Positions 29,586 through 38,971 of a stretch of 64,000 bases of DNA are shown here, piece after piece. This DNA is from Xanthomonas sp. 10-10 (GTDB lineage Bacteria > Pseudomonadota > Gammaproteobacteria > Xanthomonadales > Xanthomonadaceae): positions 2,976,001 through 3,040,000 of the forward strand of contig NZ_CP144460.1 in NCBI RefSeq assembly GCF_040182365.1, read 5' to 3'. Both the position numbers and the translations under genes were made by a program. Under the pieces are notes generated by a model. It saw nothing but the letters and a program-made list of their open reading frames with translations, did not search any database and was not told where the DNA came from. Each line of letters begins with the position of its first letter. The stretch's first letter is position 1.

Positions 29586-32480
29586 TCAAAACTTCACCGT
29601 TGCACGCGCCCAGTAGAACCGGCCGAGCAGATCGTAGGTCGCTACATCGGTGTTCGCATTGCCCACGTTGTTGGAGTAATACAACGGCGGCTGCTTGTTG
29701 GCGATATTGTCCACGCCCACCTCGAAGCGCGTATGCCAGGGCTCCACGTTGTAGCCGAGCTGCAGGTTGTTGTAGACGTACGCACCGATGTTGCGCACCA
29801 CTGTCGGCGTGCTGGAATCGGCCGACAGGCTCTGGTCCGGATCCGAATTGCCGATGGCGGTGTGGCCGACATAGCGGATGCGCCAGGTGGCGCTCCAGTC
29901 GTCCAAGGCCCAACTCACCGTCCCCAGCGCGCGCCAGCGCGGGAAGTTGCCGTACGCCTGCGTGTAGCGGCCGACATTGTGGATGGTGACCGAGCTGGGG
30001 TCGGTGGTGTCGGGCAGCACGTCGTAGCGGGTGAGATAGGTGCCGTTGAGGCCGGCGGTGATGTTGCCCCATGGCGTGGACGGCAACCGGTAGGTCAGAT
30101 TGAAGTCCATGCCCTTGGCCCACAGCTTGCCCAGGTTGACGGTGGGCTCGGCGATGTAATTGATGGTGCCGTTACCGTTGCGATGGATCAACGCGCAGAA
30201 CGCGCTTGCCGAGTTCGCGTAGCACTGGTTGAGCACGGTTTGCGCGGAGACGGTGGTGATGGTGTCTTCCAGATCGATGCGCCACCAGTCGGCGCTGATC
30301 GACAGGCCGTCGATCCACTGCGGGTCATAGACCAGGCCCACGTCGTACGACTTGCCGGTTTCCGGCTTGAGCTGGTAGCCGGCCACTGCCGCGCCGGACA
30401 CCTTGCCCGACACCTGCCCGTCCGATTGCTGGTAGCTGCCGTCGGTGGGCACATTGGCGCAGGCGACGTTGTTGCCGCCGGTGTAGCCGTTGCAGGGGTC
30501 GTTGACGGTGGCTGCATCGCCTGCGACACCGGCATACAGTTCATTGATGTTGGGCGCGCGGAACACCTGCGAGACGGTGCCGCGCACCAGCAGGTTTTCG
30601 ATCGGCCGATACTCCAGCGACACCTTGCTGTTGGTCTTGCTGCCCACCGAGCTGTAATCGGAAAAACGCGTGCCCAGGGTGATATTGAGCGCGTTGATGC
30701 CAGGCAGCTCCTTGAGCAGCGGGAACAACGCTTCGGCGTACGCTTCCTTGACGTCGAAGCTGCCGCTCAGTGTGGACGAACAGTACTCGATCACCCCGCA
30801 CAGGCCGTTCTCGTCGCCGGTCCACAGCGCATCCGACGCCGTCGTCGAGCGCTCCTTGCGATACGAAAGCCCGGCCGCCAGGCTCGCCGCGCCAGCCGGC
30901 AGTTCGAACAACGTGCCGTTGGCGTTGGCTTCGAATTGCTTGACCGTGTACACGCTGGTCACGATCGGGTTGACCACCATGCCCTGCAACGTGGCCAGGT
31001 TGGAGCTGTCGTTGAGGTTGAAGAAGTTCAGCGGTGTGCACCCTGCAATCGCCGCGCCCGCGCTACCGCACTTGACCACACCATCGCTGTCCAGAAACGA
31101 CGGCCCGATGGCCTGGTTGAACGCGGCATAGTCCAGGAAGCCGTTGTTGATCGACTTCTGCTTGACCTTGCCGTAGTTGAAGTTTGCATCCCACTGCCAG
31201 GAACTGTCGCCGAAGCGGCCACGCAGGCCGGGGCTGATCTGGAAGTTGTAGGTGTTGTATTGATAACTGCGGTTGCCGAGCACCGTGGCGCGCGTGTTGA
31301 GGTCGTTGTACGAGGTACCCGTGGTGCGATCGGTGCCGAAGTTGACCCCGAACGGGTTGTAGTAACTCTGCGACGACACCAGGATGTTGTCGCCGTTGGA
31401 GAAGATCGGGATCGGCGCGATGATCGAGGCCGACTCGGTTTTACTGAACCAGGTGTTGAGGTAACCCTCGACGCTGTCGCTGAAGCGGAACGTACCCAGC
31501 AGGAAGGCATTGGTGCGCTTTTGCGGGGTCTGCAGCAGGTTGAACGGCTGGTAGTTGTAGGAGTCGGCGCTGGCGTTGTAACAGTGGAAATCGCCAGGGC
31601 CCGCGCGGCCGCTGACGCCGCCATTGAGCGTGACGCGCGCGCAGCCGTTGACCTGCCGGAGCTGATTGGATTGATCCGAGCCATCGTTGAAGTTGACCGT
31701 GCCGGTCGGGGTGGCAGACGAGCCCTGCTTCACCGGCACGCCATCGGTCAGCGCCAGCGCATCCTTCGAATAGTCGCGCGCACCGGCCGAGACCGGGTCG
31801 ATGTTGTGATACGACAGCCCACCGATCAGGCTGCCGCGCTCCCAGGTCTTGCCGGCGGTAAGGGCGAAGTTGCGACGATTGCCGTCGCGCTCGCTGCTGG
31901 TGCCGAAGTCGCTGCTGAACTGCACGCCATCGAAGTGCGTGCGCAGGATGAAGTTGACCACGCCACCGATGGCATCGGAGCCGTACACCGCCGAGGCGCC
32001 ATCGCTGAGCACCTCGATGCGCTCGATCATGCTGGACGGAATGGCGTTGACGTCGTTGTAGGCCAGGCGGATGCCGTTGACCAGCACCAGGGTGCGCTTT
32101 TCGCCCAGGCCGCGCAGCGAAATCGCCGAGGCCCCGGTGCCGCCGCCGTTGTTGGTGTAGGGATTGGTGGCGTTGCCGGCGATCGATGGCAGTTCCTGCA
32201 ACAGATCGCCCACCGTCGCCTTGCCGGTCGCCGCGATCTGTTCCTGGCTGACCGTGACCACCGGATTGGCGGTTTCGGTATCCACGCGGCGCAGGCGCGA
32301 GCCGGTGACCACAACGCTGTCGAGCGTCTGCGTTGCATCGCCGTTGCCGGCTTGCTGCGCCAGCGCGGGAACCACCGTGCCTACGGAAAGCGCCACGACC
32401 AGCGCGGCGGCAAGCGTGCTGCGCAGCGGGCGCGGCCCCGTGACGGGACGGCGATGGATGGGCAGCGACAACATCGACAT
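29586..32480 (-). CDS. TonB-dependent receptor, arabinooligosaccharide locus (1)
   Basis: A 964-residue outer-membrane receptor with signal peptide (VPALAQQ, near residue 40). TonB box region TLDSVVVTGSRLRRVDTE; plug motifs VGDLLQELPSIAGNA, AISLRGLGEKRTLVLVNGIR, VLSDGASAVYGSDAIGGVVN. The barrel ends with the outer-membrane signature FYWARATVKF. An AGGAG-like site precedes ATG 32480. It is a close relative of the receptor at 43655-46474 and lies directly upstream of GH127. Uptake of hydroxyproline- or arabinose-containing oligosaccharides or peptides is inferred from context. Confidence 0.9.
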   Translation of the reverse strand: MSMLSLPIHRRPVTGPRPLRSTLAAALVVALSVGTVVPALAQQAGNGDATQTLDSVVVTGSRLRRVDTETANPVVTVSQEQIAATGKATVGDLLQELPSIAGNATNPYTNNGGGTGASAISLRGLGEKRTLVLVNGIRLAYNDVNAIPSSMIERIEVLSDGASAVYGSDAIGGVVNFILRTHFDGVQFSSDFGTSSERDGNRRNFALTAGKTWERGSLIGGLSYHNIDPVSAGARDYSKDALALTDGVPVKQGSSATPTGTVNFNDGSDQSNQLRQVNGCARVTLNGGVSGRAGPGDFHCYNASADSYNYQPFNLLQTPQKRTNAFLLGTFRFSDSVEGYLNTWFSKTESASIIAPIPIFSNGDNILVSSQSYYNPFGVNFGTDRTTGTSYNDLNTRATVLGNRSYQYNTYNFQISPGLRGRFGDSSWQWDANFNYGKVKQKSINNGFLDYAAFNQAIGPSFLDSDGVVKCGSAGAAIAGCTPLNFFNLNDSSNLATLQGMVVNPIVTSVYTVKQFEANANGTLFELPAGAASLAAGLSYRKERSTTASDALWTGDENGLCGVIEYCSSTLSGSFDVKEAYAEALFPLLKELPGINALNITLGTRFSDYSSVGSKTNSKVSLEYRPIENLLVRGTVSQVFRAPNINELYAGVAGDAATVNDPCNGYTGGNNVACANVPTDGSYQQSDGQVSGKVSGAAVAGYQLKPETGKSYDVGLVYDPQWIDGLSISADWWRIDLEDTITTVSAQTVLNQCYANSASAFCALIHRNGNGTINYIAEPTVNLGKLWAKGMDFNLTYRLPSTPWGNITAGLNGTYLTRYDVLPDTTDPSSVTIHNVGRYTQAYGNFPRWRALGTVSWALDDWSATWRIRYVGHTAIGNSDPDQSLSADSSTPTVVRNIGAYVYNNLQLGYNVEPWHTRFEVGVDNIANKQPPLYYSNNVGNANTDVATYDLLGRFYWARATVKF

Positions 32481-33071
32481 GCAAGGCTCCTGATTAAAAA
32501 AAAGCGGGTAACCGACGGGCAACACACGTCCGTACCGGCATGCACCAGTGCGGGAAACATCGAAGGCGGAAACAGCCACGGCGAGATGCTTCGCCATGAC
32601 GACAACGCAGACGCAGACACCCGGCGACGCACGCGATCGGCATCGATCGCGTCACCACGCGTCGTCAGATGGAGGTTGGTTCGTTAATGGAGGCGCCCAT
32701 GCGCTCCAGTTTCATCAGCTGGTCACAATGTGCCTGTGCGCACGCGCCGCGTCTTGTCGCATTTGGCGACAGTGCATGCGGAAAACAGCATGGTTGGCAT
32801 GCGCACTGGCGTGCGCGGACACATCGCTGCAGCATGACTGCATGCAGATGCCGCCTGCCGCCAGACCGCGAGCGACTGCAGAAACCCTGCCCGCGCCAGA
32901 CAATCATGGGGTGCTCATAGCGGCATATCGCGCTTACACGGCGGCGTCGCAGCGACACCTGCACTCACCCCACAGGTGTTGGCATCGTCGCGTTGGCCAT
33001 CGTCCGCCCCGGCGGCAGATCCAGACGCTGAACCTGCCGTCGGGTACGCTCACTGCCGAAAGATCAGCGCC
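32481..33071. promoter_or_regulatory. Upstream region of the TonB receptor with a 22-bp operator-like palindrome
   Basis: No gene is seen in these 591 bp. At 32631-32652 there is a perfect inverted repeat ACGCGATCG-GCAT-CGATCGCGT about 150 bp upstream of the receptor start, an operator-like shape. No regulator gene is present in the window near it. Confidence 0.4.
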
Positions 33072-34826
33072 TCATCTGCACGGCTTGTCATCGGTGCGAT
33101 GTCCGTTGGTATTCCAGTTCTGATCCAGCCCATCGGTTCCTGCATAGGCGTAGCAGGTGGTGGCCAGGCCCGCTAGCGGCGTGGCCCCGGTGATGCTGAC
33201 TTCGTACGGAAACTGCAACGGCCTCTTGCCTGCCAGCTGTTCGACGGCGGTCGGCACAACGCTGTAGCGATACGGCGTGGCAGTCACGACCAGATAGGTC
33301 TGCGTGCTGCCGGCAGGCAGCGTCAAGGTCACCGCGCTCTTCGCCGTGCCGTCCACTGCGCCCAGCGGTGCGTACGTGGGATGGGACTGCGCATCCAGGC
33401 TGACCAGGGTGAAGCGCCACGCAGCCTGATCAGCCACGGTCTTTCCCTGCAGGCTCACGCTGATCGCCTTTGCTCCAGTCTGCGGGGTCAGCGGAATGAC
33501 GTGGGTGCCATAGATGTTCAATGGCCGCTCCGGTGAGGAGGCATAGCGGCCGCGCGTGGCCAATGCCTTCAACGGTACATAGCGCTTGGCGGCCGCACGA
33601 TCCTTGCTGATGTCGAGCAAGGCCTTCTGGCTGACGAAATCGAATGCGGCAAGCCGAGCGCCATAGCGCCCGATGGAATCTGCAAACGAACGAAAACCCT
33701 GCGGAAACACGCCCTGTTGCTGGCCGAGGCGAACCACTGTCTGAATCGGCAGCTCCAGGGTATCGCCAGCGGCATTGCGCTGATTTTTCAGCCACATCTC
33801 CCAGACCAGCGAGCGGGTTGCATCGGTTTCGGCCAGAAACATCAACAATGGATGCGCACCATAGCGGCTCTCCGGAAAGAGCGGTCCGTTCTCCAGGTTC
33901 GACTGGTAGTACGCCACTGCAGAATCGTCCATCCGCGCGGTCTGAAACGCGCTCCAGTTGGCATGGGTTTCCCAGAACCAGCCGGCGGCCTGCAAATTGC
34001 GGTAGCCGCCACTGTAGTACTGCAAGGTGTGCATGAACTCATGCGCGACCGAATGCGAGCCGTACCCAAGCGCCCAGGACGAGATACCGATCGCCTGCCC
34101 TCCACTGGCACCGCATTCAGTGAGATCGCCGCCCTGCGCATACGGCAGCCCGGTGCCGCACAGGTAGACATTGATACGTTTGGGCGCCGTCGCTGCCGCA
34201 TAGGGCATCGGTGCGCCGAGCAGGTCGGCATTCATCTGCCAGACCTTTTCGAACCAGGCGGCGCTCCGGGTAACGAAAGTTGTCCACGCGACGCCGCGCG
34301 TGGCCACATCGCGATAACTCTCCGCGGCCGTATTCACTCCGTACCAGAATGCGAAGTGCTGCGTTTCGTATCTCTTCGCGGATCCAGTCGCCAGCATCGC
34401 GGCGGTAATGGTGTCCGGTTCGGCCTTGGTCAGATACGTGCGTCGATCCACCCGCGCCGGATGCGCCTTGGCGACGGTGGCGACGTATTGCCGGTCGGAC
34501 GCGGCGAACGAGAGCAGTTGATACCGCCGTCGGCAACCATCGGGGTACTCGAGCACCACCGATCGCACCGACACCGCCGAATCCTCGCCGAACGCAGTGA
34601 TCAATCTGGCCTGAAACGGCGCCCCGTCGGCAGCGCCGACCGCATTCAATGCCGCCGAACTGCGGACCGGCGTCCAGGTACGCAATGGCTGGGCGGCGCC
34701 CCAGGGAGCGTCGTTGGACAGCGACTGGCACCCCACAGCCTCCGCGGCTGCGGCAATGCCGGGGAGTGCCGCCGATAAGACGGTTGCAAGAATCGCTCTG
34801 ACGATGCCGCGTGTTCGATGCTGCAT
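33072..34826 (-). CDS. Putative secreted zinc metalloprotease (HEFMH motif)
   Basis: A 584-residue exported protein with leader MQHRTRGIVRAILATVLSAA (cleavage near AAAAE). The thermolysin-type motif SVAHEFMHTLQYYSGG places zinc ligands at His262 and His266 with catalytic Glu263; Glu286 in FWETHANW is a candidate third ligand. The C-terminal half, from about residue 400, looks like one or two beta-sandwich domains (KAISVSLQGKTVADQAAWRF, AVTLTLPAGSTQTYLVVTA). It is probably the family annotated DUF6055, though that name is from memory. It lies between an S9 peptidase and a TonB receptor in the arabinooligosaccharide locus, suggesting a role in cell-wall protein cleavage. Confidence 0.7.
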   Translation of the reverse strand: MQHRTRGIVRAILATVLSAALPGIAAAAEAVGCQSLSNDAPWGAAQPLRTWTPVRSSAALNAVGAADGAPFQARLITAFGEDSAVSVRSVVLEYPDGCRRRYQLLSFAASDRQYVATVAKAHPARVDRRTYLTKAEPDTITAAMLATGSAKRYETQHFAFWYGVNTAAESYRDVATRGVAWTTFVTRSAAWFEKVWQMNADLLGAPMPYAAATAPKRINVYLCGTGLPYAQGGDLTECGASGGQAIGISSWALGYGSHSVAHEFMHTLQYYSGGYRNLQAAGWFWETHANWSAFQTARMDDSAVAYYQSNLENGPLFPESRYGAHPLLMFLAETDATRSLVWEMWLKNQRNAAGDTLELPIQTVVRLGQQQGVFPQGFRSFADSIGRYGARLAAFDFVSQKALLDISKDRAAAKRYVPLKALATRGRYASSPERPLNIYGTHVIPLTPQTGAKAISVSLQGKTVADQAAWRFTLVSLDAQSHPTYAPLGAVDGTAKSAVTLTLPAGSTQTYLVVTATPYRYSVVPTAVEQLAGKRPLQFPYEVSITGATPLAGLATTCYAYAGTDGLDQNWNTNGHRTDDKPCR

Positions 34827-34923
34827 GAGGTTCTCCAACGGGACTCGCCGGAATGGCGGCCTTTGAAATGAAGCTGCGCTCGCTGCCTGCACCGGCCCCG
34901 CTGACCGTGACACGCGCGTGCGA

Positions 34924-37368
34924 TCACGCTGGCGGCTGTGTGACCGATAGGGTGGACGATGTGCGATTCCACTCCGGCGTCGGTGCCTGCTGCATCCAGC
35001 GCATGAAGAAATCCAGCAGGCGCCGGCGGCCATACTCGCCACCGGCGCCATGGTCGCCACCGGGCACCACCAGCAGGTCGAACTCCTTGCCGGCCTTGAT
35101 CAGGCGATCGGCCACCTGGAAGGTGCTGGCGGGATCGACATTCATGTCCATGTCGCCGGTGACCAGCAGCAAATGCCCTTGCAGGCGCGCGGCGTTTTCC
35201 ACGTTGGACGATTCGGCATACCACGGCCCCACCGGCCAGCCCATCCATTGTTCGTTCCACCAGATCTTGTCCATGCGGTTGTCGTGACAACCGGAGTTGG
35301 CCACGCCCGCCACATAGAACTCAGGATGGAACAGCAACGCGCCCAAGGCATTCTGGCCGCCAGCCGAGGTGCCGTAGATGCCGACGCCGCCATTGATGGC
35401 GTACCACGGATACTGCGCGGCAGCGGCCTTGTGCCAGGCGATGCGATCCGGCAGGCCGGCATCCTTGAGGTTGCGCCAGGCCACGTCGTGGAAAGCGCGC
35501 GCGCGATTGTTGGTACCCATGCCATCGATCTGCGCCACCGCAAAGCCCAGCGCGGTCAGCGAAGGCACCGCCGTGGTGAAACCCTTCGGCACGAAGGAGC
35601 CTTGCGGGCCGGCATAGATGTCTTCGACCACGCGGTAGCGCTGCTGCGGATCCAGCTGTTGCGGGCGATGGATCACCCCCCAGATCTCGGTCTTGCCATC
35701 GCGCCCGGTGGTATGGAACGGCAACGGCGCCTGCCAACCGGCCGCCAGCAGGCGGCTCAGATCGGTGCGCTCGATGGTGCGTGCCACGCTGCCGTCGACG
35801 TTGCGCCGCAGCTCGAGCACCGGCCCCAGATCCACGCGCGAGTACATATCCAGCAACCACGTTCCGTCTGGCGAGTACTGCACGGCATGGTCGGCCTGCT
35901 GCGGCGTCAACGCCGTGAGACCGCTACCGTCCAGGCCGATGCGATAGGCGTGGCGATAATACGGATCTTCGCCGGGCTGCATGCCGGAGGCGCTGAAGTA
36001 CAGCTGCCCGGCTGTCTCGTCGATGCGATCGAGCTTGCGCACCACCCAGTCGCCACGCGTGACCTGGCGGACCACTGCGCCGGTGCGGCCGTCGTACAGA
36101 TACAGATGCTCCCAGCCATCGCGCTCGGAGGCCCATACGATCTGCGCGCCATCGGCCAGATCGCGCCGCGCATGCTTGCCGCCGTCCTCGTGCTCGCCGC
36201 TGAGCTCGGAATATTCGATGAAGGTAGGCGAGGTTTCTTCGATCAGCGTGCGCGCGGCGGCGCTGCGTGCATCCACCTCGATGACACGGTACAGCTGATG
36301 CCCGCGTGCGTTGTACTCGAAGGTGAGACCGCGGCTGTCCTTCCACCACACCATCTCGCTCAAGCTGAAGGCATCGGGCAGCAGGGTCATCGCCACCGGA
36401 TGCGCCGCGCGCGTGGCGATGTCGAACAGTACCGGCTGCATCACCGGCAACACATCGCCGGGCTTGGGATAGACCTGCTGGTGCAACTTGGGCTGCACCT
36501 GATCGGCCGGTGCCGATTCGATGTAGTAGACCATGCGCGGCGGTGGCGCCTTGACCCGATAGGCGGCCAGATGCTGCGAATCCGGCGACCACACCAGGCT
36601 GTCCAGCGCGTAGTAGTCCTGCGCACTGCCATCGCGACTGAGCACGCTGCGCTCGCCGCCGCTCGCCGGGGCGATCACCACGTTGGCCTGCTCCACCCAG
36701 GCACGCCAGCGTCCATCCGGCGACAGCTTGGCATCGCGCTCGCCCTGTTTGAGCGGAAGCCGCATATCCATCGACTCCGGCGGCGCATCGCGGTCGTGCA
36801 GATGCACGCAGGAATAACGCGACAACGTGCACTGCCAGCCGACGTCGGCGAGCTGGAACGCCAGACGGTCCTGCTGCAGGGTTGGTGCCTGCAGCGCCAG
36901 CGCTGCCGCATCCACCTTCTGCGCGCCGGCCTGGGTCAGTGCCGCCGCCAGGCGTGCATGGTCGAAGGCCAGCGTATTGCGGCCGCTGGCGGCCTCCACC
37001 ATGCGGTACTCGATGGCCGGCGGCCGACCGCTGCGCGCAACCCCGCGCCTATAAAGGAAGCGCCCGGCATCGACCCAGGTCGGCGCACTGGGCGCATGCT
37101 CGACCAGCGCGGCGTAGTGCTGCGACAGGCCGAGCGCACGCGTGTAGTCCGCGACAGTGGGAGCCGCTGCGGCTGCGGTGGTAGGACTGGCTGACGAGGT
37201 CGCTGCGGCAGCGGGCATCGCTGCGGATGCAGGCGCGGATGTTGCAGCCGCCGGCATGACCGATGCGGCAGCCAACGCCAACTGCAACGGCCAGCGCACG
37301 ACGACAAGCCGCAACAGCGCGCGGCAACGGAGGGACAACGCGGGGATCGTACGCACGACAGGCCTCAT
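34924..37368 (-). CDS. S9 family prolyl peptidase (dipeptidyl-peptidase IV-like)
   Basis: An 814-residue exported serine peptidase. An Ala/Thr-rich leader region (LALAASVMPAAATSA) is followed by a DPP-IV N-terminal beta-propeller domain (PDGRWRAWVEQANVVIA, WSPDSQHLAAYRV, ERDGWEHLYLYDGRTGAV) and the alpha/beta-hydrolase domain. Catalytic Ser668 is in GIYGTSAGGQNAL; the Asp is in TGDMDMNVDPAS and the His in VPGGDHGAGGEYG. It lies 19 bp downstream of the GH43 gene in the same direction. This family cuts after proline or alanine near N termini, fitting hydroxyproline-rich extensin substrates. A paralogue is at 54333-56681. Confidence 0.88.
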   Translation of the reverse strand: MRPVVRTIPALSLRCRALLRLVVVRWPLQLALAAASVMPAAATSAPASAAMPAAAATSSASPTTAAAAAPTVADYTRALGLSQHYAALVEHAPSAPTWVDAGRFLYRRGVARSGRPPAIEYRMVEAASGRNTLAFDHARLAAALTQAGAQKVDAAALALQAPTLQQDRLAFQLADVGWQCTLSRYSCVHLHDRDAPPESMDMRLPLKQGERDAKLSPDGRWRAWVEQANVVIAPASGGERSVLSRDGSAQDYYALDSLVWSPDSQHLAAYRVKAPPPRMVYYIESAPADQVQPKLHQQVYPKPGDVLPVMQPVLFDIATRAAHPVAMTLLPDAFSLSEMVWWKDSRGLTFEYNARGHQLYRVIEVDARSAAARTLIEETSPTFIEYSELSGEHEDGGKHARRDLADGAQIVWASERDGWEHLYLYDGRTGAVVRQVTRGDWVVRKLDRIDETAGQLYFSASGMQPGEDPYYRHAYRIGLDGSGLTALTPQQADHAVQYSPDGTWLLDMYSRVDLGPVLELRRNVDGSVARTIERTDLSRLLAAGWQAPLPFHTTGRDGKTEIWGVIHRPQQLDPQQRYRVVEDIYAGPQGSFVPKGFTTAVPSLTALGFAVAQIDGMGTNNRARAFHDVAWRNLKDAGLPDRIAWHKAAAAQYPWYAINGGVGIYGTSAGGQNALGALLFHPEFYVAGVANSGCHDNRMDKIWWNEQWMGWPVGPWYAESSNVENAARLQGHLLLVTGDMDMNVDPASTFQVADRLIKAGKEFDLLVVPGGDHGAGGEYGRRRLLDFFMRWMQQAPTPEWNRTSSTLSVTQPPA

Positions 37369-37387
37369 TCTGGTTGGGTCACGACGC

Positions 37388-38971
37388 TCACGGCGCATCG
37401 CAGCGGCTGCTGTCGGTGTCGCCGGCAGCCGGCAAAGGTTGCGGGTGCGGTGCCAGCACTTCCCACTCCTGCACGGCCAGCGCGGCGTAACTGCCGGGTT
37501 GACCGGAGGCATCCATCAGCAGGCGCACGCAGCGCGTGCTGACTGCCGCAAACGACACCGCCTGGTAGCGATCGGTGCGGGTGCCGTAGCGCTCGCGCGT
37601 CTGCACCGGATGCCATTGCCCGCCCTGGCGGTATTCCAGGTGCCAGCGCGCCGGCGGCGCCACACCGACCTGCGCGCCGGCCGGGTGATCGGCCCAGAAC
37701 ATCACGCGGCTGCTGTCCAGCGTGACCGGCTGCGCCCAGCTGTACTGGAGCCAGTGCCGTGGCGGATTGTCGGGCGTCCAGCTGCCCCACAGCTGCGGCG
37801 GCAGCGGATTGGCCTTGACCACCCCATCGTTGAGCGCGGCCATCCAATACTGCAGCGGAATATCCGGGCCGTTGGAGGCGGTGGCCACGGCGGATGGCGC
37901 CTGATTGCGCTGTGGCGGCAGCGCTGGCTGCGTGCGCCGGCTCGGGATGACGGTGCGGATGCCGGCCGGCTGGGTGCTGTCGTCCCACTGCAGCGGATCG
38001 ATCGCCACGCTGCGGCGGAAATGCCCGCCGCCACGCGCATCGGCGGTGTGATAGACCAGATACCACTGCCCCTTGAAGGCGACGATGCCCGGATGCGAGG
38101 TGGTCGAGGACACCGGCGGCAGCACGATGCCGCGATAGGTCCACGGCCCCAGCGGCGTGGGTGCGCTCGCATAGGCGATGCACGCGTGATACAGCGTGGG
38201 CGTACACGCCGACGCGCGGCCGGCAGTGTTGGCCGCGTAGGCCAGGTAATAGACACCGTTGCGCTTGAACAGCCATGGCGCTTCGAAATAGCCCTTGAGC
38301 GTGTCCACCGCGACAGGCGTGCCCTTGAAGCTCACCATGTCGCGCTCCAGCTCCACCCCGAACAACGCACCGAAGGTGCCCCAGTACAGATACACGCGGC
38401 CATCGTCGTCGACCAGCACCGTGGGGTCGATGTTCTGGATGGTGTTGCGGTTGGGCACCGACTGCGACACCACCGGCCCTTGCGGATGCGCATCGGTCCA
38501 CGGGCCGAGCGGGCTGTCGGCCACCGCCACGCCGATCGCGAAGGGATCCGGACTGGATGCGTTGCGCTGCTGCACCGGCGCATACAGGTAATAGCGGCCA
38601 TCCGGCCCGCGCACGATCTGCGCTGCGTAGGCATGGCGCTGGTCGGCCCAGGCGAACACCTGTTGCGGGCGCAGCAGATCACGGTAATGCGTCCACTGGC
38701 CGCTGGCCGGGTCGCTGCTGACGAACATCTGCCAGCCGGGCATGACGAAGGCGTTGCGATCCGGTGGCGCGGTGTCGCGCCCGGCCAGGATGTACAGCTT
38801 GCCATCGGCCACCAACGGCGCTGGGTCGGCCGAATAGGTGCTGCCATCGGCGAGGATCGGGTTGCCCGGCGCATGCAGCGGCACACCCCGCGGCGGCACC
38901 GCATAGGCGGCCAAGGCGGCCAACCACAACGCGCCGGCCAGCGCCAAGGTGCGCGCCAGGCTGCCGATCAC
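37388..38971 (-). CDS. hypAA: GH43 alpha-L-arabinofuranosidase (HypAA-like)
   Basis: A 527-residue exported glycosidase with leader ARTLALAGALWLAALAAYA. The five-bladed GH43 catalytic triad is visible: Asp49 in TYSADPAPLV, Asp182 in NIDPTVLVDDDG, Glu230 in GYFEAPWLFKRNG. From about residue 370 a C-terminal carbohydrate-binding-like domain follows (ALNDGVVKANP, WLQYSWAQPVTLDSS), resembling one in the neighbouring GH121 protein. The start is GTG 38969-38971, whose GTGA overlaps the GH121 stop. In the extensin pathway HypAA removes the terminal alpha-1,3-arabinose from Hyp-Ara4. Exact linkage is inferred from the neighbours. Confidence 0.83.
   Translation of the reverse strand: MIGSLARTLALAGALWLAALAAYAVPPRGVPLHAPGNPILADGSTYSADPAPLVADGKLYILAGRDTAPPDRNAFVMPGWQMFVSSDPASGQWTHYRDLLRPQQVFAWADQRHAYAAQIVRGPDGRYYLYAPVQQRNASSPDPFAIGVAVADSPLGPWTDAHPQGPVVSQSVPNRNTIQNIDPTVLVDDDGRVYLYWGTFGALFGVELERDMVSFKGTPVAVDTLKGYFEAPWLFKRNGVYYLAYAANTAGRASACTPTLYHACIAYASAPTPLGPWTYRGIVLPPVSSTTSHPGIVAFKGQWYLVYHTADARGGGHFRRSVAIDPLQWDDSTQPAGIRTVIPSRRTQPALPPQRNQAPSAVATASNGPDIPLQYWMAALNDGVVKANPLPPQLWGSWTPDNPPRHWLQYSWAQPVTLDSSRVMFWADHPAGAQVGVAPPARWHLEYRQGGQWHPVQTRERYGTRTDRYQAVSFAAVSTRCVRLLMDASGQPGSYAALAVQEWEVLAPHPQPLPAAGDTDSSRCDAP

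Noticed and set aside
29568..32687. 1039-codon plus-strand open frame
   Set aside because: Antisense to a clear TonB receptor; low-complexity shadow.
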